A stretch of 64,000 nt of DNA from Bacteroidota bacterium (lineage in GTDB: Bacteria > Bacteroidota > Bacteroidia > Flavobacteriales > Flavobacteriaceae): the NCBI GenBank assembly GCA_023434025.1, contig JAEYTL010000008.1, forward strand, positions 248,001-312,000, written 5' to 3'. Positions 19,442 through 28,348 of this stretch are shown here, in pieces. Under the pieces are notes generated by a model. It worked only from the letters and a program-made list of their open reading frames with translations, had not been told where the DNA came from and did not search any database. The position numbers and the translations under genes are program-made. The first letter of the stretch is position 1; each line of letters starts with the position of its first letter.

Positions 19442-21223
19442 ATGAAAAACATTTTTAACGCTAATCCTTTTCTGTATTGTTTCTTCTCTGTATTCCTTCT
19501 TTCAGGTGAAAACTGTTATGCGCAGCTTGCTGTTCCGTTTAAGGTTCGCTACCAATCTTATATAAAAGGAGATATGGTTGTTATTTCCAATAACATTGTT
19601 AACCGGACAGACAATAAATCATCGACCCTCGATCCTTATAACGACATCACTGAAAACGCAAAGTTAAACGACGAATTTGAAATGAGGTACATCGACATTG
19701 ACCACGATGAATCGACGTTTAGCTCAAGTTCGGCACAGTTGAATTTAAATAGTTTGCCAACCAAAAAAATTAAATATGCCGGACTATACTGGTCTGCTAC
19801 CTACAAATATGACACCGGAATTCGCGATAAAAAATGGAATTATATTGCTGTTGATCAGAACAGAGCGTCAGTCAATCAAATCAAATTTAAGCTGCCGGGA
19901 CAAAATGATTATATAGACATTGAAGGAGATATAATTTTTGACGGCCTGAACATCAAAAATTTTAAAGAGAGTGCCCCGTATGCTGTTTATGCAGATGTAA
20001 CCAAACACATCCAACAACTTCAAAACCCAAACGGTAACTATACCGTTGCCAACATCCGGGCAACACAGGGCATCATCAGTGGTGGTGTTGCAGGGGGCTG
20101 GACACTTTTTTTGGTGTATGAAGACGAAACAGAAACCGGTAAATTCATAACCTCTTTTGACGGGTTTGTGGGAATTACAGCCAAACCGGTTGAAATTTTA
20201 TACACCGGTTTCAGCACACTTCCCGAAGGAAGAGTAAATGCCAAATTAGCCGGATCTGTATTAGAAGGAGATCGGAACCTGGTAGGCGATCAATTAGAAG
20301 TTAAATCCGGAGAAAGTAAAAACTTCACCTTGCTGAACCATCCTTTGAAACCCGCTGATAATTTCTTTAACAGCACAATTGTTGTGAATCATTCTTTTTT
20401 TGAAAACCGAAATCCAAACAGTTTAAACACGTTGGGTTATGATACCTTTTTGATACCTATCGACAACCAAAACAATGCTGTGATTCAGAACAACAGTTCA
20501 AAAGTTTCTTTAAAATTAAAATCATCAGGCGATCGTTACGCTATGTTTTTCAGTGCTTTTAACGTTGAAGTAAAAGATCCGTTAGAAAAAATTGAATCCA
20601 GCTTAGTGGCTACAAAGGAAAATATTGAAAACCAATCGCTGACCGGAATAAATCCTGATTTAGTATCCTCAGAAAACCTGAAATCTGATGAATCAAAATC
20701 AAATGAACCGGAAATCAGAAAAGCACCTGAAAAACCAGCTGTTTCAGAGCAGGCTCTTGCTGAAATAGAACCCAATAAAGAAAAAGTTGCTACTGCAAAA
20801 CCATTACCTGAAAAACAAAATATTTCTTCTCCGGCTCCGGCAAAAACTTTTTTCAGTATTCGGGATATGATTAAGGAAAGTGAAAAAATGAATGCTGAAA
20901 TCAGTCACACACCTGCCAAAAAGCGAATTACGGTTTTACCCGGTCCTGATGTTTTAATTCCGAACCAATTAAAAGGCTATTACGTAGTCGCCAATGTTTT
21001 TGCAAAACCGGGTAATGCAGAACGGTTTCAGGCAAAGTTGAAAAACAAGGGTTTGGATGCTCAAATCCTGTATAATCCAACTACGAATTTTAAAAGTGTA
21101 TATATCGGGAAATTCGGAACATGGTCTGATGCCATACAGTTTTATTATTCTAATGCAGAAGGAAAATATGATGATGATTTATGGATCATGCTCGTAAATA
21201 CATCAACCGGAACAATTCTGTAA
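19442..21223 (+). CDS. Exported protein with C-terminal SPOR domain
   Basis: 593 residues from the ATG at 19442, which gives signal peptide MKNIFNANPFLYCFFSVFLL ending CYAQ. The N-terminal 330 residues form a beta-rich domain of the type seen at the start of large Bacteroidota surface proteins (KIKYAGLYWSATY, PYAVYADVTKHI, GGVAGGWTLFLVYED, IDGF-like FDGFVGIT). A low-complexity Lys/Glu/Pro linker (about 375-500) is followed by a C-terminal SPOR domain (GYYVVANVFAKPGNAERF, VYIGKFGTWSDA). SPOR domains bind denuded peptidoglycan, so the protein may be held at the septum or wall. The pairing of these two domains is unusual. A shared terminator with L31 follows. Confidence 0.82.
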   Translation: MKNIFNANPFLYCFFSVFLLSGENCYAQLAVPFKVRYQSYIKGDMVVISNNIVNRTDNKSSTLDPYNDITENAKLNDEFEMRYIDIDHDESTFSSSSAQLNLNSLPTKKIKYAGLYWSATYKYDTGIRDKKWNYIAVDQNRASVNQIKFKLPGQNDYIDIEGDIIFDGLNIKNFKESAPYAVYADVTKHIQQLQNPNGNYTVANIRATQGIISGGVAGGWTLFLVYEDETETGKFITSFDGFVGITAKPVEILYTGFSTLPEGRVNAKLAGSVLEGDRNLVGDQLEVKSGESKNFTLLNHPLKPADNFFNSTIVVNHSFFENRNPNSLNTLGYDTFLIPIDNQNNAVIQNNSSKVSLKLKSSGDRYAMFFSAFNVEVKDPLEKIESSLVATKENIENQSLTGINPDLVSSENLKSDESKSNEPEIRKAPEKPAVSEQALAEIEPNKEKVATAKPLPEKQNISSPAPAKTFFSIRDMIKESEKMNAEISHTPAKKRITVLPGPDVLIPNQLKGYYVVANVFAKPGNAERFQAKLKNKGLDAQILYNPTTNFKSVYIGKFGTWSDAIQFYYSNAEGKYDDDLWIMLVNTSTGTIL

Positions 21224-21243
21224 AATAAGAATACATATAAAAC

Positions 21244-21271
21244 AAAAAATCCCGAGTATTCGGGATTTTTT
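21244..21271. terminator. Bidirectional rho-independent terminator
   Basis: The perfect stem AAAAAATCCCGA / TCGGGATTTTTT with loop GTAT has T-runs on both strands. It lies between the convergent SPOR-protein gene and rpmE2 and serves both. Confidence 0.85.
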
Positions 21272-21290
21272 TATGATTAAAACAAACAGA

Positions 21291-21542
21291 TTATTTACCT
21301 CTGTTAGCGTATTTGTTTTTGAATTTGTCAATACGACCTGCTGTATCAATAAGTTTAGATTTACCTGTATAAAACGGGTGAGATGTTCTTGAAATCTCCA
21401 TTTTAAACACCGGATATTCAACTCCTTCGTGTGTGATTGTTTCTTTTGTTTCAACGGTAGATTTAGTAATAAAAACATCTTCATTAGACATGTCTTTAAA
21501 AGCAACTAATCTGTAATTTTCTGGGTGAATTCCTTTTTTCAT
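21291..21542 (-). CDS. rpmE2: 50S ribosomal protein L31, type B
   Basis: Large-subunit ribosomal protein of 83 residues. The start [17 protein letters not shown], the middle [11 protein letters not shown] and the end [21 protein letters not shown] match the type B (zinc-independent) L31. The Cys pairs of the zinc-binding type are absent. In many bacteria type B replaces the Zn form under zinc limitation; in flavobacteria it can be the only copy, which this window cannot show. A structured leader and a full promoter lie upstream. Confidence 0.96.
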   Translation of the reverse strand: MKKGIHPENYRLVAFKDMSNEDVFITKSTVETKETITHEGVEYPVFKMEISRTSHPFYTGKSKLIDTAGRIDKFKNKYANRGK

Positions 21543-21569
21543 TTTTTGTAAATCTTTTTCTTATTAATG

Positions 21570-21623
21570 GTTGTACTTCGCTTTGCGGCTTTTCTTAACG
21601 AAAAGGTATAAACGGAATACAAC
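21570..21623 (-). promoter_or_regulatory. Structured 5' leader of L31 mRNA (candidate autoregulatory element)
   Basis: In the transcript the outer stem pairs GTTGTATTCCG (from 21623) with CGAAGTACAAC (ending 21570), with one mismatch and one wobble. An inner perfect stem CTTTTC-GTTAA-GAAAAG lies within it (21605-21589). The nested structure sits 28 nt before the ATG and downstream of the promoter at 21651. L31 leaders are known in several other phyla; this one is called from pairing alone. Confidence 0.5.
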
Positions 21624-21650
21624 TTTTTGTTTATACTATTTTTAAGGTTG

Positions 21651-21680
21651 CAAATTTAAGCATTTATAATTAACCTGCAA
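21651..21680 (-). promoter_or_regulatory. Promoter of rpmE2
   Basis: On the minus strand TTG (21680-21678) and TAAATTTG (21658-21651) are separated by 19 bp, the optimum for the Bacteroidota primary sigma factor. Transcription would start just before the structured leader. Confidence 0.75.
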
Positions 21681-21778
21681 CACGTTTTGAAAATATTTTT
21701 CTGCTCTTTTTTTCCTTCAAAAATGTAACAAAATACAAAATTTAACAACTAATTTAGATAACCTAAACTTAAAACATT

Positions 21779-22291
21779 ATGGAAAACCAAAAACAATCAA
21801 TTAAAAGTTTAATACTGCTTTACGGAACAATTTTAGCAGTAGCAACAATCTTGATTTCAGTTGTAAAATATGCCATGGGCAATCACCTGGAAAGAAACGT
21901 TTGGGAGAGCATTTTAGGAATTGCTTTAATGATTGCTTTAACCGTCTATCCCATTATGCAGTTCAAAAAGGAAAACAACGGCCTATTGACACTGAGTCAA
22001 TCTATAAAAATTGGCTTAGGTGTTGCTGCAGTGTCAGGAATTATTTCGATTGTATACTTCTTTGTTTTTGCCAATTACATCGAACCCGACTTTGCCAAAG
22101 AAATAATGGATGTTCAAATGTCAGAAGCCATAAAACAGAACCCTAACCTATCTTCTGCCGATTTAGAGAAAGGCAGAGAAATGGGGCAGAAATTTGTGAT
22201 GCCGATGTTGTACGGCGGAATCATTGTTATTAATTTATTTTTAGGATTCATCATTTCTTTAATTGCAGGATTGGTTATGAAAAAAGAATAA
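21779..22291 (+). CDS. DUF4199 family membrane protein
   Basis: Inner-membrane protein of 170 residues with four hydrophobic segments (about 12-29, 40-60, 80-102, 142-165). Layout and the phrases LLYGTILAVATILI, LTLSQSIKIGLGVAAVSGI and LNPNLSSADLE-like helix fit DUF4199, a Bacteroidota family often encoded directly before a GtrB/DPM-type glycosyltransferase, as here (46 bp). The role is unknown; partnership with the glycosyltransferase is inferred from synteny. Confidence 0.85.
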   Translation: MENQKQSIKSLILLYGTILAVATILISVVKYAMGNHLERNVWESILGIALMIALTVYPIMQFKKENNGLLTLSQSIKIGLGVAAVSGIISIVYFFVFANYIEPDFAKEIMDVQMSEAIKQNPNLSSADLEKGREMGQKFVMPMLYGGIIVINLFLGFIISLIAGLVMKKE

Positions 22292-22337
22292 ATTTTGGAT
22301 TCTTCTTCGTATTTTTGACATCTGTTAGATACATTAT

Positions 22338-23297
22338 ATGAATATATCAGTAGTAATACCACTACTCAACGAAGAAGAGTCACTCTCTGAATTACATTCC
22401 TGGATTGTTCAGGTAATGAATAAACATAACTACAGTTACGAAATCATTTTTATTGATGATGGAAGCACTGATAATTCATGGCATGTAATTGAAACACTGA
22501 CTACCCAAAATCCCAATGTAAGGGCCATTCGTTTTCTGAAAAACTTCGGAAAATCACAAGCCCTTCATGCCGGATTTGCCAAAGCAAAAGGAGATGTCGT
22601 GATTACGATGGATGCCGATCTGCAGGACAATCCGGAAGAAATTCCGGAATTATATGATTTAATTTTAAATGAGCGGTATGATTTGGTTTCCGGCTGGAAG
22701 AAAAAAAGATACGATTCTGTCGTCTCCAAAAACCTACCCTCCAAATTATTCAATTGGGCTGCCCGGCGAACTTCCGGAGTACAGTTAAATGATTTTAACT
22801 GCGGATTAAAAGCTTATAAAAACCTGGTTGTTAAAAACATTGAAGTATCCGGCGAAATGCACCGCTATATTCCGGTATTAGCCAAAAATGCCGGTTTTTC
22901 TAAAATTGGTGAAAAAGTGGTCAAGCACCAAGCCAGAAAATACGGAGAGACCAAATTTGGTATGGAACGGTTTATCAACGGATTTCTGGATCTGATTACG
23001 ATTTGGTTTTTATCCCGGTTCGGAAAACGCCCTATGCACCTTTTTGGAGCTTGGGGTGTTTTGATGTTTATTATCGGTTTTTCAACTGCCGGATATATCG
23101 GAATCTCAAAACTATACCGGTTATATAATGAACTACCCTATGATTTAGTGACCAATAGCCCGTATTTTTACATCTCATTAACCACTATGATCATTGGAAC
23201 ACAATTGTTCTTAGCCGGATTTTTGGGAGAAATCATATTGCGAAGTAAAAGTGCCGGTGAAAACTATAAAATTTCAAACGAATTAAATATGACCTAA
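22338..23297 (+). CDS. Glycosyltransferase family 2, polyprenol-phosphate (GtrB/DPM-like)
   Basis: Membrane-associated GT2 of 319 residues that likely moves a sugar from a nucleotide donor to polyprenyl phosphate. The N-terminal GT-A domain begins ISVVIPLLNEEESL and contains IIFIDDGSTDNSW and the metal-binding DADLQDNPEE (about 92-101). FNCGLKAYK is typical of the GtrB/DPM group. Two C-terminal transmembrane segments (about 232-255, 274-298) follow. It is preceded by a DUF4199 gene, as is common in flavobacteria. The sugar is not predictable. Confidence 0.92.
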   Translation: MNISVVIPLLNEEESLSELHSWIVQVMNKHNYSYEIIFIDDGSTDNSWHVIETLTTQNPNVRAIRFLKNFGKSQALHAGFAKAKGDVVITMDADLQDNPEEIPELYDLILNERYDLVSGWKKKRYDSVVSKNLPSKLFNWAARRTSGVQLNDFNCGLKAYKNLVVKNIEVSGEMHRYIPVLAKNAGFSKIGEKVVKHQARKYGETKFGMERFINGFLDLITIWFLSRFGKRPMHLFGAWGVLMFIIGFSTAGYIGISKLYRLYNELPYDLVTNSPYFYISLTTMIIGTQLFLAGFLGEIILRSKSAGENYKISNELNMT

Positions 23298-23335
23298 AAA
23301 CTCAAAGCCATTTAAAATCTATAAACGCCAAAATC

Positions 23336-23827
23336 ATGAAAACGGAAATTATTCAACAACAAATTATCGGGTTAAGAGGACAAAAAGTTATGCTCGATTT
23401 TCATTTAGCCAATCTGTATGAAATTGAGACACGAACTTTAAAGCAGGCAGTCAAACGAAACAGAGATAGATTTCCGGCTGACTTTATGTTTGAACTCAAC
23501 GAAAATGAGATTGAAATTCTGGTATCACAAATTGTGATACCATCAAAAAGTAAATTGGGTGGAGCAAAACCTTTTGCCTTTACAGAACAAGGGGTAGCTA
23601 TGCTTTCCAGTGTTTTAAATTCTGATAAAGCAATTGCCATCAACATTGCCATTATGCGAACGTTTGTCTCACTAAGACAATTTGCCTTGAATTACAAAGA
23701 ATTAAGCGATAAAATAACTGAAATAGAAAAGCAGTTTCCTGACATTTATAAAATTTTAAATTTTTTAATGGATAAAGAAAATGCTGTTTTAATTAAAGAA
23801 CGAAATAAAATAGGATTCAAAAAATAA
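23336..23827 (+). CDS. ORF6N domain protein (phage antirepressor-like)
   Basis: DNA-binding-type protein of 163 residues. The ORF6N domain is clear: GLRGQKVMLDFHLANLYEIE, TRTLKQAVKRNRDRFPADFM, FELNENE and AFTEQGVAMLSSVL, followed by AINIAIMRTFVSLR. A C-terminal coiled coil follows. The domain is typical of phage and plasmid regulators but occurs widely as solitary chromosomal genes in Bacteroidota. It sits between the glycosyltransferase and the phosphosugar mutase with no phage genes nearby, so it is probably a solitary acquisition. Confidence 0.9.
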   Translation: MKTEIIQQQIIGLRGQKVMLDFHLANLYEIETRTLKQAVKRNRDRFPADFMFELNENEIEILVSQIVIPSKSKLGGAKPFAFTEQGVAMLSSVLNSDKAIAINIAIMRTFVSLRQFALNYKELSDKITEIEKQFPDIYKILNFLMDKENAVLIKERNKIGFKK

Positions 23828-23833
23828 ACAACA

Positions 23834-25561
23834 ATGTATATTCCTGAAAACATACTTAAAAAAGTAAACGAGTGGTTAACACCAACATTCGATACCGATA
23901 CACAAGAAGAAATCAAAAAGATGATGACGTCATCTCCCAAAGAATTAGAAGAAAGCTTCTATAAAAATCTTGAATTCGGCACAGGCGGAATGCGTGGCAT
24001 CATGGGCGTGGGAACCAATCGGATTAATAAATACACCCTTGGAAAAAATACCCAGGGTCTTTCCAATTACTTAAAACAAACTTTTCCGAATGAACAGATC
24101 AAAGTGGTTATAGCTTATGATTGCCGGCATAACAGCAACACGTTAGCCAAAGTGGTTGCCGATGTTTTTTCGGCTAACGGAATAAATGTTTATCTCTTTT
24201 CTGAATTACGCCCTACACCTGAATTATCTTTTGCTTTAAAGTATTTGAATTGTCATGCGGGAATTGTCTTAACCGCTTCGCATAACCCGCCGGAATACAA
24301 CGGCTACAAAGTTTATTGGCAGGATGGCGGCCAATTAGTGCCGCCGCAAGACGAAGAAATCATTCAGGTTATTGAAAACCTGGCTTATGATGAAATTAAA
24401 TTCAAAGCCAATGATCGTTTAATTGAGTACATTGGTGAAGCTGTAGATGAAGCCTTTTTTAAATCAACCATTGAAAATGCCGGTTTTAATACACCAACTG
24501 CTGCAAAAGAAAACTTAAAAATTGTTTATACATCTTTACACGGAACATCTATCAAAGCGATTCCTGCTGTATTAGCTAAAGCAGGTTATACCGATGTTAA
24601 TATTGTAAAAGAACAGGAAATACCCGATGGAAATTTTCCAACCGTAAAATCTCCCAATCCCGAAGAACCGGAAGCCCTGACAATGGCGTTGGCTCTGGCA
24701 GAAAAAACCAAAGCTGATATCGTTATCGGTACCGATCCGGATTCAGACAGATTAGGAGTAGCAGTCCGGGATTCGGAAGGAAAAATGACTTTGTTAAACG
24801 GAAACCAAACCATGGTCATCATGACGGCATTTCTGCTGGAACAATGGAAACGCCAAGGAAGATTTAAAGGTAATGAATTCATTGGTTCCACCATTGTTTC
24901 AACCCCGATGATGCTTGAATTAGCTTCTGCTTACGGTGTGGAATGTAAGGTTGGACTTACCGGTTTTAAATGGATTGCCAAATTCATCAAAGATTTCCCG
25001 AATCAAAAATTTGTCGGGGGTGGCGAAGAAAGTTTTGGCTATATGGTAGGTGATGCTGTTCGCGACAAAGATGCCGTGGCCGCTACGCTACTGGTTTGCG
25101 AAATTGCGGCACAGGCCAAAGCTGCCGGAAGCACCTTGTATCAGGAATTACTGCATTTGTATATTGACCATGGATTTTATAAAGAATACCTTATTTCGTT
25201 AACCAAAAAAGGAATCGAAGGAGCGAACGAAATCAGACAAATGATGGTTGATTTACGTGAAAATCCTTTAAAAGAAATCAATGGTCAGCGGGTCGTGTGC
25301 GTTGAAGATTATGAAAATTCAACTGCCCATAACTTAATTTCAGGTGAAACAGAAACTCTAACCGTGCCAAAATCGAATGTATTGATTTATTACCTGGAAG
25401 ACGGCACCAAGATTTGTGCAAGACCAAGCGGAACGGAGCCTAAAATTAAATTTTATTTCAGTGTAAATGAACCGCTTCACTCGTTAGAAAACTTCAAGAA
25501 AGTAGAAATCGATTTGGATCAGAAAATTAAAAATATTGTGGCAGAAATGCAATTGAACTAA
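23834..25561 (+). CDS. Phospho-sugar mutase (phosphoglucomutase/phosphomannomutase)
   Basis: Cytosolic alpha-D-phosphohexomutase of 575 residues interconverting sugar-1- and -6-phosphates. The four family domains are in order: the phosphoserine loop TASHNPPEYNGYK (Ser149), the metal loop GTDPDSDRLG, the sugar-binding GGEESFGY, and the C-terminal phosphate loop RPSGTEPKIKFY. An N-terminal GTGGMRGIMG motif marks the PGM2-like subgroup. Its stop is directly followed by the ATG of the MsbA-like transporter. It supplies hexose-1-phosphates for glycan synthesis or glycogen metabolism. Confidence 0.95.
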   Translation: MYIPENILKKVNEWLTPTFDTDTQEEIKKMMTSSPKELEESFYKNLEFGTGGMRGIMGVGTNRINKYTLGKNTQGLSNYLKQTFPNEQIKVVIAYDCRHNSNTLAKVVADVFSANGINVYLFSELRPTPELSFALKYLNCHAGIVLTASHNPPEYNGYKVYWQDGGQLVPPQDEEIIQVIENLAYDEIKFKANDRLIEYIGEAVDEAFFKSTIENAGFNTPTAAKENLKIVYTSLHGTSIKAIPAVLAKAGYTDVNIVKEQEIPDGNFPTVKSPNPEEPEALTMALALAEKTKADIVIGTDPDSDRLGVAVRDSEGKMTLLNGNQTMVIMTAFLLEQWKRQGRFKGNEFIGSTIVSTPMMLELASAYGVECKVGLTGFKWIAKFIKDFPNQKFVGGGEESFGYMVGDAVRDKDAVAATLLVCEIAAQAKAAGSTLYQELLHLYIDHGFYKEYLISLTKKGIEGANEIRQMMVDLRENPLKEINGQRVVCVEDYENSTAHNLISGETETLTVPKSNVLIYYLEDGTKICARPSGTEPKIKFYFSVNEPLHSLENFKKVEIDLDQKIKNIVAEMQLN

Positions 25562-27388
25562 ATGAATTATTTCAAAAAAATATTTCGCTTTGCGAAACCC
25601 TACAAAAAATATATGTATCTGAATATTTTCTTTAATATTCTCTATGCATTATTCAGTGCTATTTCTTTTGTGGCACTCATTCCTATGTTGACCGTTTTGT
25701 TCAAAGAAGATAAAAAAATCTATGAAAAACCGCACTATAATGGTTTGTTGGATTTGAAGGATTATCTTGAAAGCTACATGAGTTATTTCATTACTACCAA
25801 TAATGAAACAAATGGTTCGCAATACACACTTTCATTAATGATTATCGGAATTATTTCACTTTTTTTATTGAAAAATCTCTTTAATTATTGGGCAATGTAT
25901 TTCATTACTTTTCTGAGAAACGGGGTTTTAAAAGATATTCGAAATGCCATGTACAAAAAAACGGTTGAACTGCCGTTAAGTTTTTTTTCAGAAAAGAGAA
26001 AAGGTGATTTAATGGCCCGTATTTCCTCTGATGTGTTGGAAATTCAACACTCCTTTTTATCCATTCTGGAATTAATTGTAAGAGAACCGCTCACGATTGT
26101 TTTTACTATTGGAATGATGTTTTTTATCAGTGCCGAACTAACCATCTTTGTTTTTATATTTATTCCGGTTTCAGGTATCATTATTTCCCGCGTTGGAAAA
26201 TCCTTAAAAAAACAATCTGACCGGGCACAACAAGAACAAGGCTTTTTTCTTTCAATTATTGAAGAAACGCTGGGTGGGTTAAAAGTGATAAAAGGGTTTA
26301 ATGCTGAGGTATATTTTGAAAATAAATTTCAAACCTCAACAGAAAAATTTTACAGTTTATCCAACAAAATATTAAACCGTCAAAACCTGTCTTCTCCGAT
26401 GAGTGAGTTTTTAGGTATTTTAGTAATTGGTATTTTATTACTATACGGTGGAAATTTAGTATTAGTTGAAAAAACATTATCCGGAGCTGCTTTTATTTCC
26501 TACATGGGGTTGGCCTATGGGGTACTTACGCCGGCAAAAGCAATTTCGAAAGCTTCCTATGGAGTCAAAAAAGGTAATGCCGCAGCAGAACGGGTTTTAG
26601 CTGTTTTAGAAGAAGAAAACCCGATTACGAGTAAACAAGGCTCGGTTATAAAAGAAAAATTTGAAACTGAAATTTCAATTGAAAACATCAATTTCAGGTA
26701 TGAAGATGAAAATGTACTCAAAAATTTTTCATTAAAAATTCCAAAAGGTAAAACCGTTGCTTTAGTGGGGCAATCCGGAAGCGGAAAAAGTACCATTGCC
26801 AATTTGTTAACTCGTTTTTATGATGTGAATGAAGGCAATATCAAAATAGACGGAACCGATATCCGTGATTTCAATCTTCAATCCCTGCGTGGTTTAATAG
26901 GATTAGTAACACAGGATTCCATCTTATTTAACGATACCATCAAAAACAATATTCTTTTAGGCAAACAGAATGCAACCGATGATGAAATTATCGAAGCGTT
27001 AAAAATTGCCAATGCCTATGAGTTTGTCAAAGATTTGCCGAACGGTATAAACACAAACATCGGCGATGCCGGCGGGAAATTATCGGGTGGACAAAAACAG
27101 CGTCTTTCGATTGCACGTGCCGTTTTGAAAAATCCACCGATTATGATTTTGGATGAAGCCACTTCTGCTTTAGATACAGAAAGTGAAAAGTTTGTGCAGG
27201 TTGCTTTGGAAAATATGATGCAAAACAGGACTTCAATAGTCATAGCACACCGCCTTTCTACCATTCAAAAAGCGGATGTAATTATAGTAATGCAAAAAGG
27301 GGAAATTGTTGAACAAGGTAATCACGATGAATTATTAGCTAAAAACGGAATGTATTCAAAACTGGTGATGATGCAGTCGTTTGAATAG
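25562..27388 (+). CDS. ABC exporter, permease-ATPase fusion (MsbA-like)
   Basis: Inner-membrane exporter of 608 residues. The transmembrane domain (about 1-330, six hydrophobic segments) contains the coupling-helix region ARISSDVLEIQHSFLS. The ATPase domain has Walker A VGQSGSGKST (about 402-411), Q-loop GLVTQDSILFNDTI, signature KLSGGQKQRLSIARA, Walker B PIMILDEATSALDTES and H-loop VIAHRLSTI. The sequence most resembles MsbA/lipid A-type flippases of Bacteroidota; substrate assignment is inferred. It is immediately adjacent to the phosphosugar mutase (no intergenic base). Confidence 0.93.
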   Translation: MNYFKKIFRFAKPYKKYMYLNIFFNILYALFSAISFVALIPMLTVLFKEDKKIYEKPHYNGLLDLKDYLESYMSYFITTNNETNGSQYTLSLMIIGIISLFLLKNLFNYWAMYFITFLRNGVLKDIRNAMYKKTVELPLSFFSEKRKGDLMARISSDVLEIQHSFLSILELIVREPLTIVFTIGMMFFISAELTIFVFIFIPVSGIIISRVGKSLKKQSDRAQQEQGFFLSIIEETLGGLKVIKGFNAEVYFENKFQTSTEKFYSLSNKILNRQNLSSPMSEFLGILVIGILLLYGGNLVLVEKTLSGAAFISYMGLAYGVLTPAKAISKASYGVKKGNAAAERVLAVLEEENPITSKQGSVIKEKFETEISIENINFRYEDENVLKNFSLKIPKGKTVALVGQSGSGKSTIANLLTRFYDVNEGNIKIDGTDIRDFNLQSLRGLIGLVTQDSILFNDTIKNNILLGKQNATDDEIIEALKIANAYEFVKDLPNGINTNIGDAGGKLSGGQKQRLSIARAVLKNPPIMILDEATSALDTESEKFVQVALENMMQNRTSIVIAHRLSTIQKADVIIVMQKGEIVEQGNHDELLAKNGMYSKLVMMQSFE

Positions 27389-27443
27389 TTGAAAGTTACA
27401 GGTTACGAGCAGATGGAAACGGTAAACAACTAAAAATAATAAA

Positions 27444-27614
27444 ATGTCAAGAACAACTTTTACAATCATATTTTTGCTAACTACCGGAATATTCCTTTAT
27501 GCAATGGCTCATTTTGAAAAATTAGATTTGGTTGGAAAATTTAGTGTTATACTCGTTTTAATTGCTTTTACTGCCGGACAATATTCAACTAAATTCCCCA
27601 AAAAAGAAAAATAA
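27444..27614 (+). CDS. Small two-helix membrane protein
   Basis: A 56-residue open frame from ATG to TAA. It has two hydrophobic segments (IIFLLTTGIFLYAMA and VILVLIAFTAGQY) and a basic tail ending KFPKKEK, with positive charges at the cytoplasmic ends. It lies 55 bp after the ABC exporter and 32 bp before the DUF2971 gene. Codon use looks like its neighbours, which argues for a real gene. No family is recognised. Confidence 0.55.
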   Translation: MSRTTFTIIFLLTTGIFLYAMAHFEKLDLVGKFSVILVLIAFTAGQYSTKFPKKEK

Positions 27615-27646
27615 ACTAAAAAAATCCAACAATCGGATAATCCAAA

Positions 27647-28348
27647 ATGTACATCCACAACCCGAATATTATTCTTCCGGAAGATCCAGACACCATTGTT
27701 TGGAAATATTTGGATTTGTCAAAATTTTTGGATTTGTTGCTTTCCAAAAAACTGTTCATGTCGCGGTCAGATAAGTTTGAAGACCAGTATGAAGGAACTT
27801 TCAGCGAACCCACCTATGAAGAGATCCGGAAAATTGCCGAAAATAATCCGAAGTTTTTAAGCTACTACAAATCACATCGGGAAAAAATTGTCATCAGCAG
27901 TTGGCACATTAATGAATATGAATCCTTTGCCATGTGGCAGATTTTCACCAAAAACAACGAAGGTTTAGCAATCCAATCAACCGTAAAGCGTTTACAGGAA
28001 GCCTTAAAACCGGAAAGAAAAACCGAACAATATATCGGTGAAGTCAATTATATTGATTACAAGAAAGAATATATTCCGTTTGATGACACTTTTTTCCCTT
28101 TTCTCTTTAAACGCAAAAGTTTTCAATATGAAAGGGAAATTCGCATTATTTCAGATGTAACGCAAAATAATATCACGATAAATGAAGGTTTGAAAATAGA
28201 TGTCGATATTCACGAATTAATCGAGCGGATTTACATTCATCCCAAATCAGAAAACTGGTATAAAAACCTGGTCATTCAACTGATGGAACAACTCGGATTT
28301 AATTTCACCATTGAAAAATCAGATCTGGAAAGCGATATACTGATTTAA
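27647..28348 (+). CDS. DUF2971 domain protein
   Basis: Cytosolic protein of 233 residues. It contains the DUF2971 hallmarks: YLDLSKFLDLLLSKKLFMSR near the start, then SSWHINEYESFAMWQIF and EGLAIQST (about 85-115), YIDY, and YEREIRII. DUF2971 proteins are sporadic, often in accessory regions, and have no established activity. It overlaps the convergent lipoprotein gene by 4 bp. No other mobile or defense genes adjoin it. Confidence 0.87.
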   Translation: MYIHNPNIILPEDPDTIVWKYLDLSKFLDLLLSKKLFMSRSDKFEDQYEGTFSEPTYEEIRKIAENNPKFLSYYKSHREKIVISSWHINEYESFAMWQIFTKNNEGLAIQSTVKRLQEALKPERKTEQYIGEVNYIDYKKEYIPFDDTFFPFLFKRKSFQYEREIRIISDVTQNNITINEGLKIDVDIHELIERIYIHPKSENWYKNLVIQLMEQLGFNFTIEKSDLESDILI

